This document shows, one piece after another, positions 27,201 through 42,200 of a stretch of DNA of 64,000 nt. Each line of letters starts with the position of its first letter. Positions within the stretch are counted from its first letter, which is position 1. The notes below the pieces were generated by a model. The model did not search any database and was not told where the DNA came from. It saw only the letters and a program-made list of their open reading frames with translations. Made by a program: the position numbers and the translations under genes. Source of the stretch: Protula sp. h YS-2021 (taxonomy: Eukaryota > Annelida > Polychaeta > Sabellida > Serpulidae); NCBI GenBank assembly GCA_949752745.1, contig OX457031.1, positions 54,798,803-54,862,802 on the forward strand, written 5' to 3'.

Positions 27201-30200
27201 ACTGTGGCAAGTAAATGATCGCTTCTATACTTACTTTGCTCAATCATGAAATCCATTCAAAGCACACGAATGCGTCTAATTTAAAACATCCACTTGCATA
27301 TCCTGAAATGTTTCCGTATTTTCAGGGACATCTTCTGCCTTTTATTTTAATCCACTCAAAAGTCCCGAAGTTAGCACTGGTTATGGCTGCATTTATCGCT
27401 GAAGTTAACTAACAAGCCACAGTCCTGTTTATAACAGAGAGAAGCTTTTATAACCTGGAGGAAGACACAGCACATCTGACACCACTTTTGATTAAAACTC
27501 GCCGTGTTTCCACTTTACGTTGCCGCGTCTCGTTTGCCCGCACACATCATCCTCAGAACCAGCGACTGTAGAACAAACGGGTAAAGACATCCAGTGTAAA
27601 GCCCTCCTTTATCCCTTCGCCCTTTCATCAGCAAGTACTTTTCAGGATTTAGCTCTCGGACACGCAAGTCTTTTACTTCTTTCCACACACCGGTATTGTT
27701 GCCTTACATCCCAGTGACCTAAAACTGGGGCAGACTGTGTGTGTGTGTTGTTACACAACAACACCGAGTCGGCAATGCAGTCAAGAGGTCCAAATGCCGT
27801 ACGCCCAAAAAAAGCGCCAGCCGTGTAATGTGCATGGTTTGTTTTGGCACAGCGAACAGAAACAAGAGATTCCACTTGTCTGCAAGGTGAATAAAATATC
27901 ACCCGATTAATGTCTTTTTTTTTTTCTCTCTCACTGGAAGTAAAATGGCACACTTCTGATGTACCACCCGGTCGCGTAATTCTGCATAATCACAGACACT
28001 GGAGCAATGTCAATATGGAGTGCCCTGGAATAGTAGCTACTAACACTGCTGTGGGGGTTGGGGGAGGGGGCGCGGCCTGATGACAACTGGCTGGGGGAGT
28101 CCAACCGCCACCCCTCCCCTCCCCCACACCCTGCGCCCCCGAACACATGGTAATCTAAGCGTATATCTGTGTGTATGCAACGGAAATCTGTGTGTATGCA
28201 ATGGTAATCTGTACGTATGCAATGGTAATCTGTACGTATGCAATGGTAATCTGTACGTATGCAATGGCAATCTGCGTATATACAAGGATAATATGTGCGC
28301 ATGCTATAGTACTCTGCGGGTATGTAATGGTAATCCCCCTTAAAGTCAATTTCAAGTTTCAAAATAGTTTTTTTTTCACGACCTAAAAAACCAAATATTT
28401 ACAAGAACCTATTTCTCAAAGGCGAAATTAAAAAAAAAAAATTTAACGAGACTTCTGGTTTGCTTTTCCTTTACAGAAAAGTGAAAGTTTTTTTCAGATT
28501 CGGAAACCTGTCTAAGAAACTTTTTTGCCAGTTCGAAACCTTTCTAGGAAAAAAAAACAGCTTGGCTAATCCCATGAAACATCAACCCTAGCCCCGGACC
28601 CTCAAAAAATGTCCGCAACTGAAGCTCATAATTTCTATATGCACACAAAGACCGCGTTTTTTTTTTTTTTTTTTCGCGTTCTGATAACGAAAATAAAAAC
28701 AAAAGCAACAAAAAAAGTGAGGTGCACAACTTCAGATCAAGTGCTACGTGTGTGCGGAATTTGGGAGTTCTAGGGGCCAGTATCATCAGAGGAGTAGTGA
28801 AGACAAACGACGGACCAGTGAAGAGAAAAAAGAACAGAAACATTGACGCCAGTACAACTTTAATATACTCTTTGCAAGTCTGTGACTTGCCAAGTCTTAA
28901 ATACTGCAATCAAATTATCTCGGCTTCAGTCGAAGCTTGATACACAGAACATGCACGGTTCATTTTTGGCTCGAAATTTGCATTCTTTTAAGCGTAGCCC
29001 AATAAAGGCAGAGGTCACCGCGCGGTCAATAATAGAGCTTGACACTTCTGACACAGCCATTCACCGCGATTAAAAGGGCAGGTCACATCAAGATAACGTT
29101 TGTGACTAGTCGTTGTCAGAAGTGAAAGACGTGGATTTTCCCTCTGCTCGATGCATATCTGTAATAATTCAGTTCGTTGCGTTGTATACGCCGCCAATTC
29201 CATACAGAAATGCTCCATCCACAACAATCATAGTGTTTTTTTTAACAAAGTGCACTGAGCTAAGGGTGTGTTTACACTCTGCTCTCCGTGGCCTTTGATG
29301 AGGAAAGCTAAAATGCCTGCTTCGCTCTGTATCCACCACCTCAAACAGAACCACGAAATGGGCGCTTCATAATACATGGTCTCACGCGCAGAACCACACT
29401 GTACAAACGCGCAGAACCACACTGTACAAACGCACGGAATCACAGTGTACAGACGCACAGAATCACAGTGTACAGGCACAGAATCACAGTGTACAAACGC
29501 ACAGAATCACAGTGTACAAACGCACAGACTCACAGCGCTGCAGAAGCCCAGAATCACAGTGTTCAAACGCACAGACTCACAGTGGTCAGACGCCCAAAAT
29601 GACAGTGTACAGACGAACAGAATCACAGTGTTCAAACGCACAGATACACAGTTTACAGTTGTGCAACACAAAAAAAACCATTAATTTTAAAATTCAATCA
29701 ATTCTATTTTTCTCGGACTTACCAACATGAACTTGCACGTTCCTTTTTTTTTAACGAAGAGACTGAGTACAATGGTGAGCTTACTCCACAAACTTGATCG
29801 TTTTGTTTGACAACTGCTGCCTCGCACCGCGGAGTGATTGTGCCGATGAATAACTAGTCTCTAGTGGCCTACTTAGTACAGTTAGCGGTATTAAATCGTC
29901 AGCATGATAGTGTTTCAATCAATCATGTTCTCTACATTTGCAGAAAGTATTCAGTAACAACCACACACCAGTGTCATCATCACAAGCAGGTATTGGCCCA
30001 ATTGTTGCTGAGCGCCTAGCTGCAGAATCTTGTCTATCCCGTGCCCACTCGTTTCTACAGCACGCTTGTCTCCTGCCAATTACTCCAGTCGGCAAGGACA
30101 GAATGTATGTCAGCTCTGACCCAACGGGCAAAAACCTATAAACCTGGACACATATGGTATCAGGCCTTCCAGCGCTCCTCAGCAAAAAAAAGGTTATTTT

Positions 30201-33200
30201 AATTAGTCCTTAGTTAAACAGGTTTTTATAGGTTTTTTGGCGTAAAAAAAAAACAGGTTTTAATAGCTGTAATAGGTTTAAGGGTTTCTAAACATATTTT
30301 AATAAGTTTTTCGATTTTAATAGTTATAATTTATACACAATAAATATATTACTTTAAACAATACAGATATTATACAGATGTGAGTTTCTTTGGTAATATT
30401 TTGTGTACAAAGTGGATAACATTAACAAAAATATATATAAATAAAAAAATAAAAAAATAGGCAAAAAAAATAATAATCAGTAGTTTAAAAAAAAAAAAAC
30501 TTTTAATAGGTTTAATAGTTCATTTTGGCAAAAAATAATAGGTCAATTTTGAAAAAAGTAAGTTCAATAGGTTTTAATAGGTTTAATAGGTTCTGCTGTA
30601 AGGCCTGCATACGCATGTATACAACGCGGCCCCAATAACGCCGTCCGAACAACGCGGTCCCAACAACGCGGTCCTAACAACGCGGTCCCAACAACGCGGT
30701 CCCAACAACGCGTTCCTAACAACGCGGTCCCAACAACGCGGTCCTAACAACGCGGTCCCAACAACGCGGTCCCAACAACGCGTTCCTAACAACGCGGTCC
30801 CAACAACGCGGTCCTAACAACGCGGTCCCAACAACGCGGTCCCAACAACGCGTTCCTAACAACGCGGTCCCAACAACGCGGTCCTAACAACGCGGTCCCA
30901 ACAACGCGGTCCCAACAACGCGGTTCCGACAACGCCGTCCTAACAACGCGGTTCTAACAACGCGGTCGCAACAACGCGGTCCTAACAACGCGGTTCCGAC
31001 AACGCCGTCCTAACAACGCGGTTCTAACAACGCGGTCCCAACAACGCGGTCCCAACAACGCGGTCCTAACAACGCAGTCTCGACAACGCGGTCCTAACAG
31101 CGCGGTTCTAGCAACGCGGTCCCGACAAAGCGGTCCTAACAACGCCGTCCCAACAGAGTCTGACTTTTTCATCTTTTCCCCACATGAAGTTGACAAATAA
31201 TGCGACATTATGTGTAATCTTATACTCCTTTACATTTTCTCATTATTTTGCTTTGTCAAAATAACAGGCAAATGTATTCAAAACCCCCTAATTTATCTTA
31301 CCTTAAGAAATAATTACTTCCAATGGTTTGCGGCCGCTTTGTACAGTTTTTCATTTCACTGAATCCTTTTCAGTTCTTTGTCAATGTCTTCTTCATTCAA
31401 TCCGCCATTTTTAAATGACCTACTGAAATGTCTCCCCATTTTTCAGAACTGCCCAGCTGATCAATGTTTGAAGACGCACTGACCACGGTCACTGGTAACC
31501 GCCTTCGCTTCCATTACCCCTCAACCAAAGGTTACCCCACTCACGTGACGGCGATTACAACACAAAAGCACTATTTTCGCTGGGCTGTGCACATAAATAA
31601 GTCCATAATTACTCCGCTCGTCCTCACACTGTGATGACGTAACACTTCCATCGTAAATGTACTTATTTTGGTTTTTACAACTCATGCCTTTCGTCACCTT
31701 TTCCTCAGGGGTGGAGGATGTGGGGCTTACCCCTAACATTTTGTATTGGGCATCCCTACACTTGAGCCTTGTCCCCAACACCCCCCCCCCCCCAGTGCAA
31801 GTTCTCCCAACCCCAAAAGAAACCAAAATAAAAGTAATCTCTACCAAAATTGATGACCGTAGAAAGCACAATACAAGTACATCTACATCATATATACAGC
31901 AGCGTTCGCGCTGGCCTTCCAGAAAACCGCGTCACACATAATTGTGTGACGCAGTGGGATCTAAAAAACCGCGTCACAGGCTTTCCACCAAGCATTTTTC
32001 AATACAAAGTACTGGTACCTTTTGAAACACCTACCCCCTCCCCTCCTCTACCTCCTCCATGCAAAAATAAGCTGTAGTGTCCCGTTCATAGAAACCCGTA
32101 AAATGTGATCAAGTCTTTTATCACCTAGACGGTTCCTGTTCTTGGTTTTCATAATAGTTTGCGCGCGAAAACCTCACTCGCAAGTAGCAGAGTTCATTGG
32201 AACAAGCAGAAAATATTCCATAAGGATAGCAAAGTTCGGGTAGTCCGTACGATACGTGGAACGTCTGCAACATCTGTCAGATTTTGCTGTTGTGCTGTGC
32301 GCGCAAAAACTTTAAATCCCTTTAAGTTCTTTATACACTCCAAAACAGACGAAGGGCTAATTTTTGTTGAAAAATTTTCACATATAATTTTTTCTATAGT
32401 GTGACGTGGTGGTCTACAAAACATCGCGTCACTGTGACGCAGTGGGTTTTGAAAAGCTGCGTCCCAAGCCCCAAAAAGTGCTAAAATCCGCGTAAAAACG
32501 CCGTCGTCGCGAACGCTGATACAGTACATCAAATACACAGTTCTATTTTTAAAATCTGGCCTAACCGTATCATAATGCCCCCTTGTACTTATGAGCCCCA
32601 GCGTTGACGAATTCTTTTGTTTCTGAACCCTGGTACAGAGGAACCCTGGTACAGAAGAATACTTTTACAGAAGAACCCTGGTACATATGAACCTGGTACA
32701 GAAGAACCTTGATACAGAAGAACCTGGTACAGAAGAATATCTGTACAGAGGAACCCTCGCACAGAAGAACCCTTGTCGAGAGGAACTCTGGTACAGAGGA
32801 ACTCTGGTACAGAAGAACCCTTGTACAGAGGTACCCTGGTATAGAGGTACCCTGGTACAGAAGAACCCTTGTACAGAGGAACCCTGGTAAAGAGGAACCT
32901 TGGTACAGAAGAACCCTTGTACAGAGGTACCCTGGTACAGAGGAACCCTTGTACAGAAGAACCCTGGTACAAAAGAACCCTTGTAGAGGGGAACCTTGGT
33001 AGAGGAACCCTGGTACAGAGGTACCCTGGCACACAGAAACCCCTGTACAGATAAACCCTTGGATAGAAGAATACTTGTACAGAGAAACCCTGGTACAGAT
33101 GAACCCTGGTACAGATGAACCCTGGTACAGAAGAACCTTGGTACAGATGAACCTTCGTACTAATGAACCCTTGTACAGAGGGACCTTTGTACTAATGAAC

Positions 33201-36200
33201 CCTTGTACAGATGAACCTTTGTACTGATGAAGTCGTGCACTTACAGGGTTTGAACTTAAGTCTTTTGACATGGTGGCGATTTTCACCACCAACTTTTTGT
33301 TCTGGTGACGAAATTGAGTTGACCCGTGGCGACAGTGGCCATCTGGTAACAACATGAAAACAACAAGTCAAATACGCGCTCCACTGTTTATTATCAATAA
33401 ACCGGTATTAATCTAACCAACTTGACAGAGCGCCCATTTGCAAATTAATAATGTTATTTATGAAAAGAGAATTGTTTAAATTTGTAAGCTATGTTTTCCT
33501 CAGATTGTCTGGTGGCAAAATTTCGCTACCAAGATTTTTTTCTGGTGGCAAAATGTCGAAACTTGGTAGCAAATCGCCACCGTGCCACCGCCAATTTTTA
33601 ACCCTGACTTATGAACCCTTTTACTTGCAGACCCCACCCGTTGTTGCCCCACAGCCAATCTTTTACTTGCAGACCCCACCCGTTGTCACCCCACAGCCAA
33701 TCTTTTACTTGCAGACCCCACCCGTTGTCACCCCACAGCCAATCCTTTACTTGCAGACCCCACCCGTTGTTGCCCCACAGCCAATCTTTTACTTGCAGAC
33801 CCCACCCGTTGTCACCCCACAGCCAATCTTTTACTTGCAGACCCCACCCGTTGTCACCCCACAGCCAATCCTTTACTTGCAGACCCCACCCGTTGTTGCC
33901 CCACAGCCAATCTTTTACTTGCAGACCCCACCCGTTGTCACCCCACAGCCAATCTTTTACTTGCAGACCCCATCCGTTGTTGCCCCACAGCCAATCTCTA
34001 TGGTTAGTCCTTATAAAAGTCAGGAAAAACTTTTTAAAATATCCCTCCGTTCTGTGTTTATCCATAATAGATGGACCTCTTAGAGGTCATCTCTTTTTTA
34101 AACAACGGATACCACTACTGCAGTTCTGTCGTCGTTGTTATTTAACACCTGACCTCTGGGGAGATCAATCTGTTATGTAGAAGTACATAGCCGACGGATT
34201 TAGAAAGTTTCATCTTTGTTGATTCGATGTCACAATGTTATGCACCGCTTCTGAAGTCTATCCACATCGTGTAACATCTTTATTTCTTTATAATAGCTAT
34301 GTTTAGATGATTATACCGCACACATCTTCGTAACCTTCAAGTTTCGTGCATCGCTTTCTCCAAACAAAAAAAAAAAAAAAGATTAAACTATTCATGGCAG
34401 TTTCTGGTCTATTATCGATGCTCAATGTATTTTTTTTTCTTAAAGCCAAACAATCTAATACTCACGTCAGAATTTCCTAACAAAAACCTTCTCAAGTCTG
34501 GTGAGGCATTCTCATTCCTATCCAAATGACGCAAGCATGTAGGAAATCTATTTTATCAATTATTAACAGCAGCACTGGCAAAATGATTGCCCAGAATGGC
34601 CTCGTGTAACATTTTCTACAATATTTTAAGTGCTGCACTGATGCTAGTAAAGGAGCACGTACGACACGGCCCTAGGCCAATGGTGTTGGAGAATCCGCAG
34701 AACACACAGTCCTAGAATAGCTTGAACGAAATGACGGAATGACTACGGACGCACACTGTCATATACATGCTATTTCATGTCTCTGATTGCTGCGTCAAAC
34801 CTGTACACACAAAGACAAATATAAACGTCTGAAGTAGGAAAGAGAAGGCAGAAGATACAGCGTTTCACAATCTTTCCTTCACTCCCAAGCCCGACAGCGG
34901 TGAGACGGAAGTCCGCGCCGTTATACCAGACACTTGGATCACCCCCCCCCCCTCCACCCCCGCCCTCAACCGTTTACATTTCAAATGTCAGATCGTTCTT
35001 TCAAGCCTTGTGAATTTAATTGGCTCCATAAAAATTAACACATGAAGCTACTACGAACTTTCAATAGCAAAAAATAATTATTACACGTATTGTTAATAAA
35101 ATTGCTTCGTTTGTTCGAAGGGCGTATCGACAGACGAACATACTGCTCATTATAATCTGACAACACATGCATATAACGTTATTACCTTGCTTTATTTGCT
35201 TGCTAATCCCTTTTTTATTTTACGTTTTATCTTTTTTCACTCAAATCACCCTCGACCAAAAAACTAACCTGAACGTCAGTTCACAATGAAGACCAAGCTG
35301 CTTCCAGGTATTAGTATAACGATCACCCATACAGTACGCAGGGGGGGGGGGGGCGAGGGAGGGTCTAGGACGTTATGTACGCTAAACAGTAGTGGCGGGA
35401 TGGCGTACCGCGTTCAGGGGTGGGGGACAGGTTGGGACGGTTGGGGGGGGGGGGGGGGATCGGCGGGGAGCAGTGGGTTAAGGCTACTTGGAACTTTTGA
35501 AAACGCACATTATAGAGTCAAAACCAATCAGCCAGCACCAACCCATTGCTTCCATTGCAAACACATGGTACGCACCAAGCTGAGGCAATCCTGCTAAAAT
35601 CCCGGTTATCGCGAAATATCTGAGCCCATCCCCACGACCCCTCCCCCCCCCCCACCACCTCCCCACCCTTCCAACCAGTGATGCCACTGCATTACGTGAA
35701 AGCAACTGATTCATTCCTCTTGATGTAAAGACAAAGTTTGGATTTCACCCCTGGGCATTCCAATTTCAACAATCGATATGCCGGTACCGAAAAACCGTCT
35801 TGAATAGAATCTATGACATGGATCTGGGAGAGATTTTGCAGACACATTATCAAGGAAGTGTGGATATCTTCGTCAAGAAAGTCCCCATTCCGACGAAACA
35901 TGGCGGAAATCCCTGACGGTTACATAAGTGACCAACATTCAGGTGAACAGTAAGTAACTCAGCAACCGATTGCGTAACCCAGCAATCGCTTGCGTCATAA
36001 TAACAAGGTCGGGGAAGTTGACCGCCTGATGAGGCACTGACCACTGCCATGCACCGAGGCCTTCCAGGAATGCTCCTCATGTCAAACGTTACATCCATCA
36101 CAATGACCAGTATAAGCTACACACATGTCAGCAACAGACATCCCGCCACTCTCAAGCCAGGCCGGGAAATGCATCCATCTGCTGCAACGAAAACATCGAG

Positions 36201-39200
36201 AACACCAGCTGTCCACTGATCCGATACTATCTCTCCTCCCTCATGTCCACTGGGTCACTTTCAGTCAAACTGCAACCCATTTCACCACGCCCCCTAAAAA
36301 GTTAGCATTGTCTGCTATCTTAGTCTGCTTGCCCTTCACTACGTAGTTTCGTGTACCCGCAATACCACAGTCTCGGGCATAAGACCATTGAGAACACTAT
36401 CTGTCAGTGACCATATCTTATCTACCCTCCCCCATATTCGCTGGTCATCCTTGTCCGGGGTGGGAGGGGGAGGAGGGGGAGGGCAAGCGCAAAAGTCTCA
36501 TGCAGGAGTACAATATGAAATATTTTCCAGTGTTTAAGGTGATACTTTGGTGTGCGATCACACGCCGCTGTTTGGCTGTTATACTTTGTGGACGATCACA
36601 CGCCACTCTTCGGCTCTGACACTTTTGTGGACGATCACACACCGCTCTTCGGCTCTGACACTTTTGTGGACGATCACACACCGCTCTTCGGCTCTGACAC
36701 TTTTGTGGACGATCACACACCGCTCTTCGGCTCTGACACTTTTGTGGACGATCATATGCCGCTCCGGCTCTCCTACTTTTGTGTGCAATCACACGCCGCT
36801 CTTCGGCTGTGATACTTTCGTGTGATCACACGCCGCTCTTCGGCTGTGATACTTTCGTGTTATCACACGCCGCTCTTCGCCTGCGATACTTAAATGTGCG
36901 ATCACACGCAACTCTTCGGCTGTGATACTTTTGTGTGCGATCACACGCCGCTCTTCGGTTGTGATACTTTTGTGTGCGATCACACGACGCTCTTCGGCTG
37001 TGATACTTTTGTGGACGATCACACGACGCTCTTCGGCTGTGATACTTTCGTGTTATCACACGCAGCTCTTCGGCTGTGATACTTAAATGTGCGATCACAC
37101 GCAGTTCTTCGGCTATGATACTTTTGTGGACGATCGATCACACACCGCTTTTCGGATAACTGCGCACTGCAAGCATCTTACTGGACACCAAAACCATAAA
37201 ACTTCCACCGCTTTAAGATCTTTGCTGGACACCTCTTGAAAATGATCGATTTCTCTTGCTCCTCGATCAGACGATACCTGAAGTCCTAGCTAGAAACAAC
37301 CCCTGTATTTACTTAGACTGGTTGCCTTAATGTCTCATTGATCACATCGATCTGCTTATTTCAAAAAATAAAAGCAGAAACACATGGCCGCAGTCAAACT
37401 CTCCAAATCCTGAAGTTTACACAGATGTGCATTGACAAACCACGCAGCAGATTCACCATCAAACGTGCGAGCAAAAATAAAGCGTACTAAACATTGCATT
37501 GCCTGCTGTCTTAGTTCGTTCATTGCGTGGTTTCGGGCACCTACAGTTGCGTGGCTTGCATGACCCCCCCCCCCCCCACCGCCCCGACCATCCCTCCACC
37601 ATCCTCGACCTCTTCAGTGCAGCGTCCCATTTCAAACCATTCACGTGCTTTTGTTATTTTGAATCTGGAGTAACAGTGGTGGTTGTGAACACTCCTGTAA
37701 TACCTACCAACGGGTCATCGGCCATCAGATTTCAAATGCTGATGATAAAATTTTGCAAATTAGCCCAACATAAAAGCAAGAAATGCCAACAGCCAGTACC
37801 AAACAGAGCAGCGATCGTCAACCAGAAGAAAGTACCGGTAGTATTTTTTTTTTTCAACTTCAAATTGCAAAATCCAGAACAGTATTTGAAGAAATTGACT
37901 TGACCCTGGGATAAATTCTAATTATCATATTTTTTTTTTATTGTGTGGGCCGGGCAGGGGGGTTGAGTTGCGAACCGGATGTTTTATGTGACGAGACAGG
38001 ACGATACGGATTCGCGAATAACTAAGATGACTCACCACTACTAAATGACGAGAGCGACGAGGGAGAACTGATATCAATCTCCAGCTCTTGTTCCCAAGGC
38101 TGTAAGCCTTCAGCCGGTCTACGGAATACCATGCTCGTGTCACTCTCACTGCTCGACCCTAACGCCACGTGATTCCCCAGTCCGTTACCCAACTGCACGG
38201 GCATCAGAGTGTGCAGATTTGTGGTCTGGTTTTGCGCAGGTGTCCTAAAGCCATTCACATTCTGCATGGAGGTGTTCGTGTTTGGGCTGGGACTGTACGG
38301 TTGCATGGATTCCATCGGCATGCCTTGCGTGCCCATGACCTGGGTAGTCACACTTGGGGAGCACGGCCCATCCCCAATCTGCTGATGTGTATCACCGCGT
38401 ATGGCACTGTACAGCAGCGGCGCTGTCATGGTCACCGGCGGTGACGTCATTCCATTAGGAGACGACACTGAATTCGGCAAAGTGATGTTGGCTGACGTCA
38501 TTGCGGTCTGAAGAGTCATATTATTGGTTGACGTCATTCCATTCTGTAGGGCCATATTGGTGGGTGAAGTCATTCCATTCAGCAGACCCATATTACTGGA
38601 CGACGCCATGCCGTTCGGTAAGACTAAACTGTCGGGTGACGTCATCGCACGCAGTGACGTCATCGAAGGCAACTGTATCGTATTCCCATTTGGCGAGAGA
38701 TTCGAGGCACACTGTGACGTCACAATATTTGAACTCGCCGTTCCTGCGGGACTGCCCTGGGTATAGGGCTGCACGCTGTTGACGTGGGTCACGGGATAGC
38801 CGTTCTGGGTCACTGGCTGCTGATTCATCGCCAAACCACCGCCCTTGTTGAACGGTGAATATGGCCCCCCGTTATTATAGCTCGGCATATATTCCATACT
38901 TCTTTCTGTGCTGCTTGACCAATATCAAAACTATCCTTTCAAATATTTTTTTCCGTTATACTTTATCCAATGTGTTCCAAATTAAACATACTTATACCGG
39001 AATGAGTTCCTCTGCAATACGCGATTGCTTGGCATAATTTTCTCAACAACCTAACATCACAACAACACAAAGGCACAATTTTCTTCAGCAAATTAACTTT
39101 CTTATCCACAAGCAACTGACCACTGACCGCCTCACTAATTATCCCCGCTGTTTAAGCTTTTGTCATCATCACATGGAACTCCACGTCGTATTTCTAATTC

Positions 39201-42200
39201 AGCAGTTTTTTTTCACAATTTAGTGTTGCCTCCCAAAGGAAACAATGTTATACTTAAGATGACCAATGTACAGTCCTCGGAGTGACGCAATTACTTGGAT
39301 TTTTTGTCCTCCATTGGCCTTCGATACTACTAACAATTTTTCTCACAAATTAACAATTTTACCTGTGCAATATTAGATTGATTACCATGATTTCGACAGG
39401 TCGACGTTCGCCAGAAAAAAAGAGAGAATACATAAATGTATGTCAGTGCAGAGACTGACCAGCAGTGTGCGCAGAGTGGGATTTGCTGCTCTCTATCGAT
39501 GTTTACGTATTTTTTTAGGCGAACAGAGGTCATCTATATGAGTGGTGCCACTACACCAGTGCTGAACAATAACCCGGGTGTTTTGTAAAAGGATCGCGTG
39601 TAACAGACGTGAACACTGTCAAATTAAAGTCAAATTCCGCGGGGAGCATTAACCTCGGACATCAAATCTGCAATAATGACAACTGAAGTTCATTTTTTTT
39701 AAATAAATCCTGTGCCCATGTAAAGGTGTGTGAAAACCGGTTTGTGAAAACCTTGCTTACCAACTAGCACTGTTGTACAGCGGTATACAGAAAGTCATGA
39801 CATAACGGTCGTAGTGACCAGATATGACCCCGGACCGTGCGTGTTCTAAAAACACGCACTTGTGCAATGGTCAGGGGGATAAATATTATCTATAGGCCAC
39901 GGTATGTTCAGGTTTCGTTTCCTGCAACCAAAGCTGAGGTTTGAATTAATTCGAACAAATATGTGAACAGCAGAAATAACGCCCCAGAAGGACCTTTTGG
40001 AATGTTCAGGGCTTCTTTTAACAATTTTGCTTTGATTTTATTTTTTACACGAAGACACAACTTTATTAGAAACGGGGACAAAATCGGAGATCAACCAAAA
40101 TACAAAGTCATATAAATGCTCCTTATTATGAAAAAATCAAAAGAAATTTGTCTGTCCAGAAAAATTTTAAAAAAACTGAGTTGGAATCCAAACGCCTCGG
40201 GACATTGTAGTTCAGCACTGGTCGTGAAACTTGGGCAATTTTTTCGATTCCATTCCAATAGACCTACGGTTCAAATCCACTACAGTTTTTTTTTTAGTCT
40301 CAAGAATACACCTAATTTTGTTTGTTTATTTATTTATCTTGTTCTTTGTGTGTTTTTGTGTGTGTTTTTTTCTCTGCGTGTTTGTGTTTTTTTTTCCGTC
40401 TGATAAAGAGGGAGATTTCTTAGACCTCTGCACTTAGTGACCTTAAAACGCATTCCACCGATACCATTCAGTGGTTATCCCGACATTTCTCCAGACGACA
40501 TTTATCCGAAAATAACTGCGGGAAAGCGATACTTCATCTGGAGTATTTTACATGAGGTTTCGTGTAATCTGGCATCGAATGCGGTTTAATTTAGAGGATG
40601 CATTTTTTTTTCGCTTTTGTTTTCTGTCAGTTGTGATGAAGGATGGCCAAAGTGGATATAAATCATATTTAAATTGTTCATACCGGTCAATAAAGATTCT
40701 AGATTCCAGAAATTTAAATCTTACTGCGACGCCAAACAGCTGTGTCGTCACAGTACAGGCCTTGTGGGACGTTACCCATTTTTTTCAAGACATACATTTC
40801 CACAGCCTAATAGATAAATAAGAAGATGAATGGACCAATGGACCAATTATAAAACATCGCCACGTTTTGTCCAACATCATACATTGGACACAAAGACTTC
40901 AACTTTCACCACCAAAGTCGCACTAAACCAGAGCCCTGTGAAATAGACAAAGAATGGATATATACTATTTCTTTTCTGCCAATACATTTCTGAGCACATT
41001 TTAACCGAAACACAACAGACAATGGCGTTGCATGGCGACTTGTTTTCGATTAGCATTGGTCAGTATTGGCTCTTGTCCAGCCAAAGTGGGCCTCAGCGCA
41101 CACAATCTCGGATAAATAGAGAGGTGTAGCAATCTGCAGACTTACCGCGTGACAGGTACACGAACGTACTCCAAAATAAGTGTGTATGCTGAGGAAATGC
41201 TTTTGTATCACTTCAACGTAAACTGAGCCAACATGCAGGACGGCAAGGTTATTACCAAATACGTCACCACATACCGGACAACAGGGACCGGTACATAAAA
41301 ACATGAGCGGTACAAGCACATAACATACAGCGAGGGTCTCCCCCTCCCCCCCCCCCCCCCCGTCAAACGACCCGCCAGGCATCACTATCTCTCCCAGATA
41401 TTTGAGAACTTGGACCACTTCATGAAATGGAGATTCACACGAGCTGAGGTATTTTATTTTCAGTGCAGGGCAAAAAGCCCCACTTTCACTATTTCAGTAG
41501 CGGACCATGACTCAGCAAAAACAAACCTGAGAACCCGGATGTACTCCATCACGCAGACGAACGAACCCACTTTCTCAGTGACAAATCATCTACACAGAGG
41601 ATCTGAAAGCGCAAATCTGACATCATATTTATGAAATGCTCAGCTCAATAGCTATACCGCTTGTTGAAATCCCTCTGAAATTTTGTCTTCCACGTGATCT
41701 CTTCTCACTGACAAAGAGTTTGGCCTCCTCGAATACGGCAGCAATCTCAGATCACGTTCATTGCAACACACGGCTCAATCTTCAACGTGTAGAGAGGTTC
41801 AGCAAACAGCACGCTAAACCTGCCTATTGACTAGAACTTGGCCGAGTGTTTATGATTTATGCAACATGTGTAACGAACTATGGCTATGTATTACACGTGC
41901 ATGATACTCTGTGAAAGGAGCGAGGAACTAGAGCGAGGAAAGCCGACGCGAGGAGGGGGGTGGGGTGGGTGAGAGGGCCAAGAGGGGTGAGACCTCGTAG
42001 CGAGGGGAAGCAATGCAAGAGGATGGGGGCGAGAGGTTCGTAGCGCAGGGAAACAATCCAACGAAGGGGGCGAAAGCTCGAAGTGAGGCGAAATAACATC
42101 GATGACAGGACAATAACTGTTACCTACACAACAATACCTGCCTGGAAGTAAGCGACCGTGACAACTCAATTACAGCAATGAAGACAGTCTGAGGTGATAA

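Noticed and set aside
32570..33355. 261-codon minus-strand frame
   Set aside because: Produced by the ~16-bp GGTACAGA array. No conserved domain.
33451..34180. Open frames of 190 to 210 codons on both strands
   Set aside because: Produced by the 42-bp array, whose period is a multiple of 3.
41050..41418. Cys-rich minus-strand frame with [10 protein letters not shown] and a GTAAGT downstream
   Set aside because: It superficially resembles a nuclear-receptor zinc finger, but the Cys spacing does not fit, no good acceptor was found, and the EcR phase chain needs no extra exon there.
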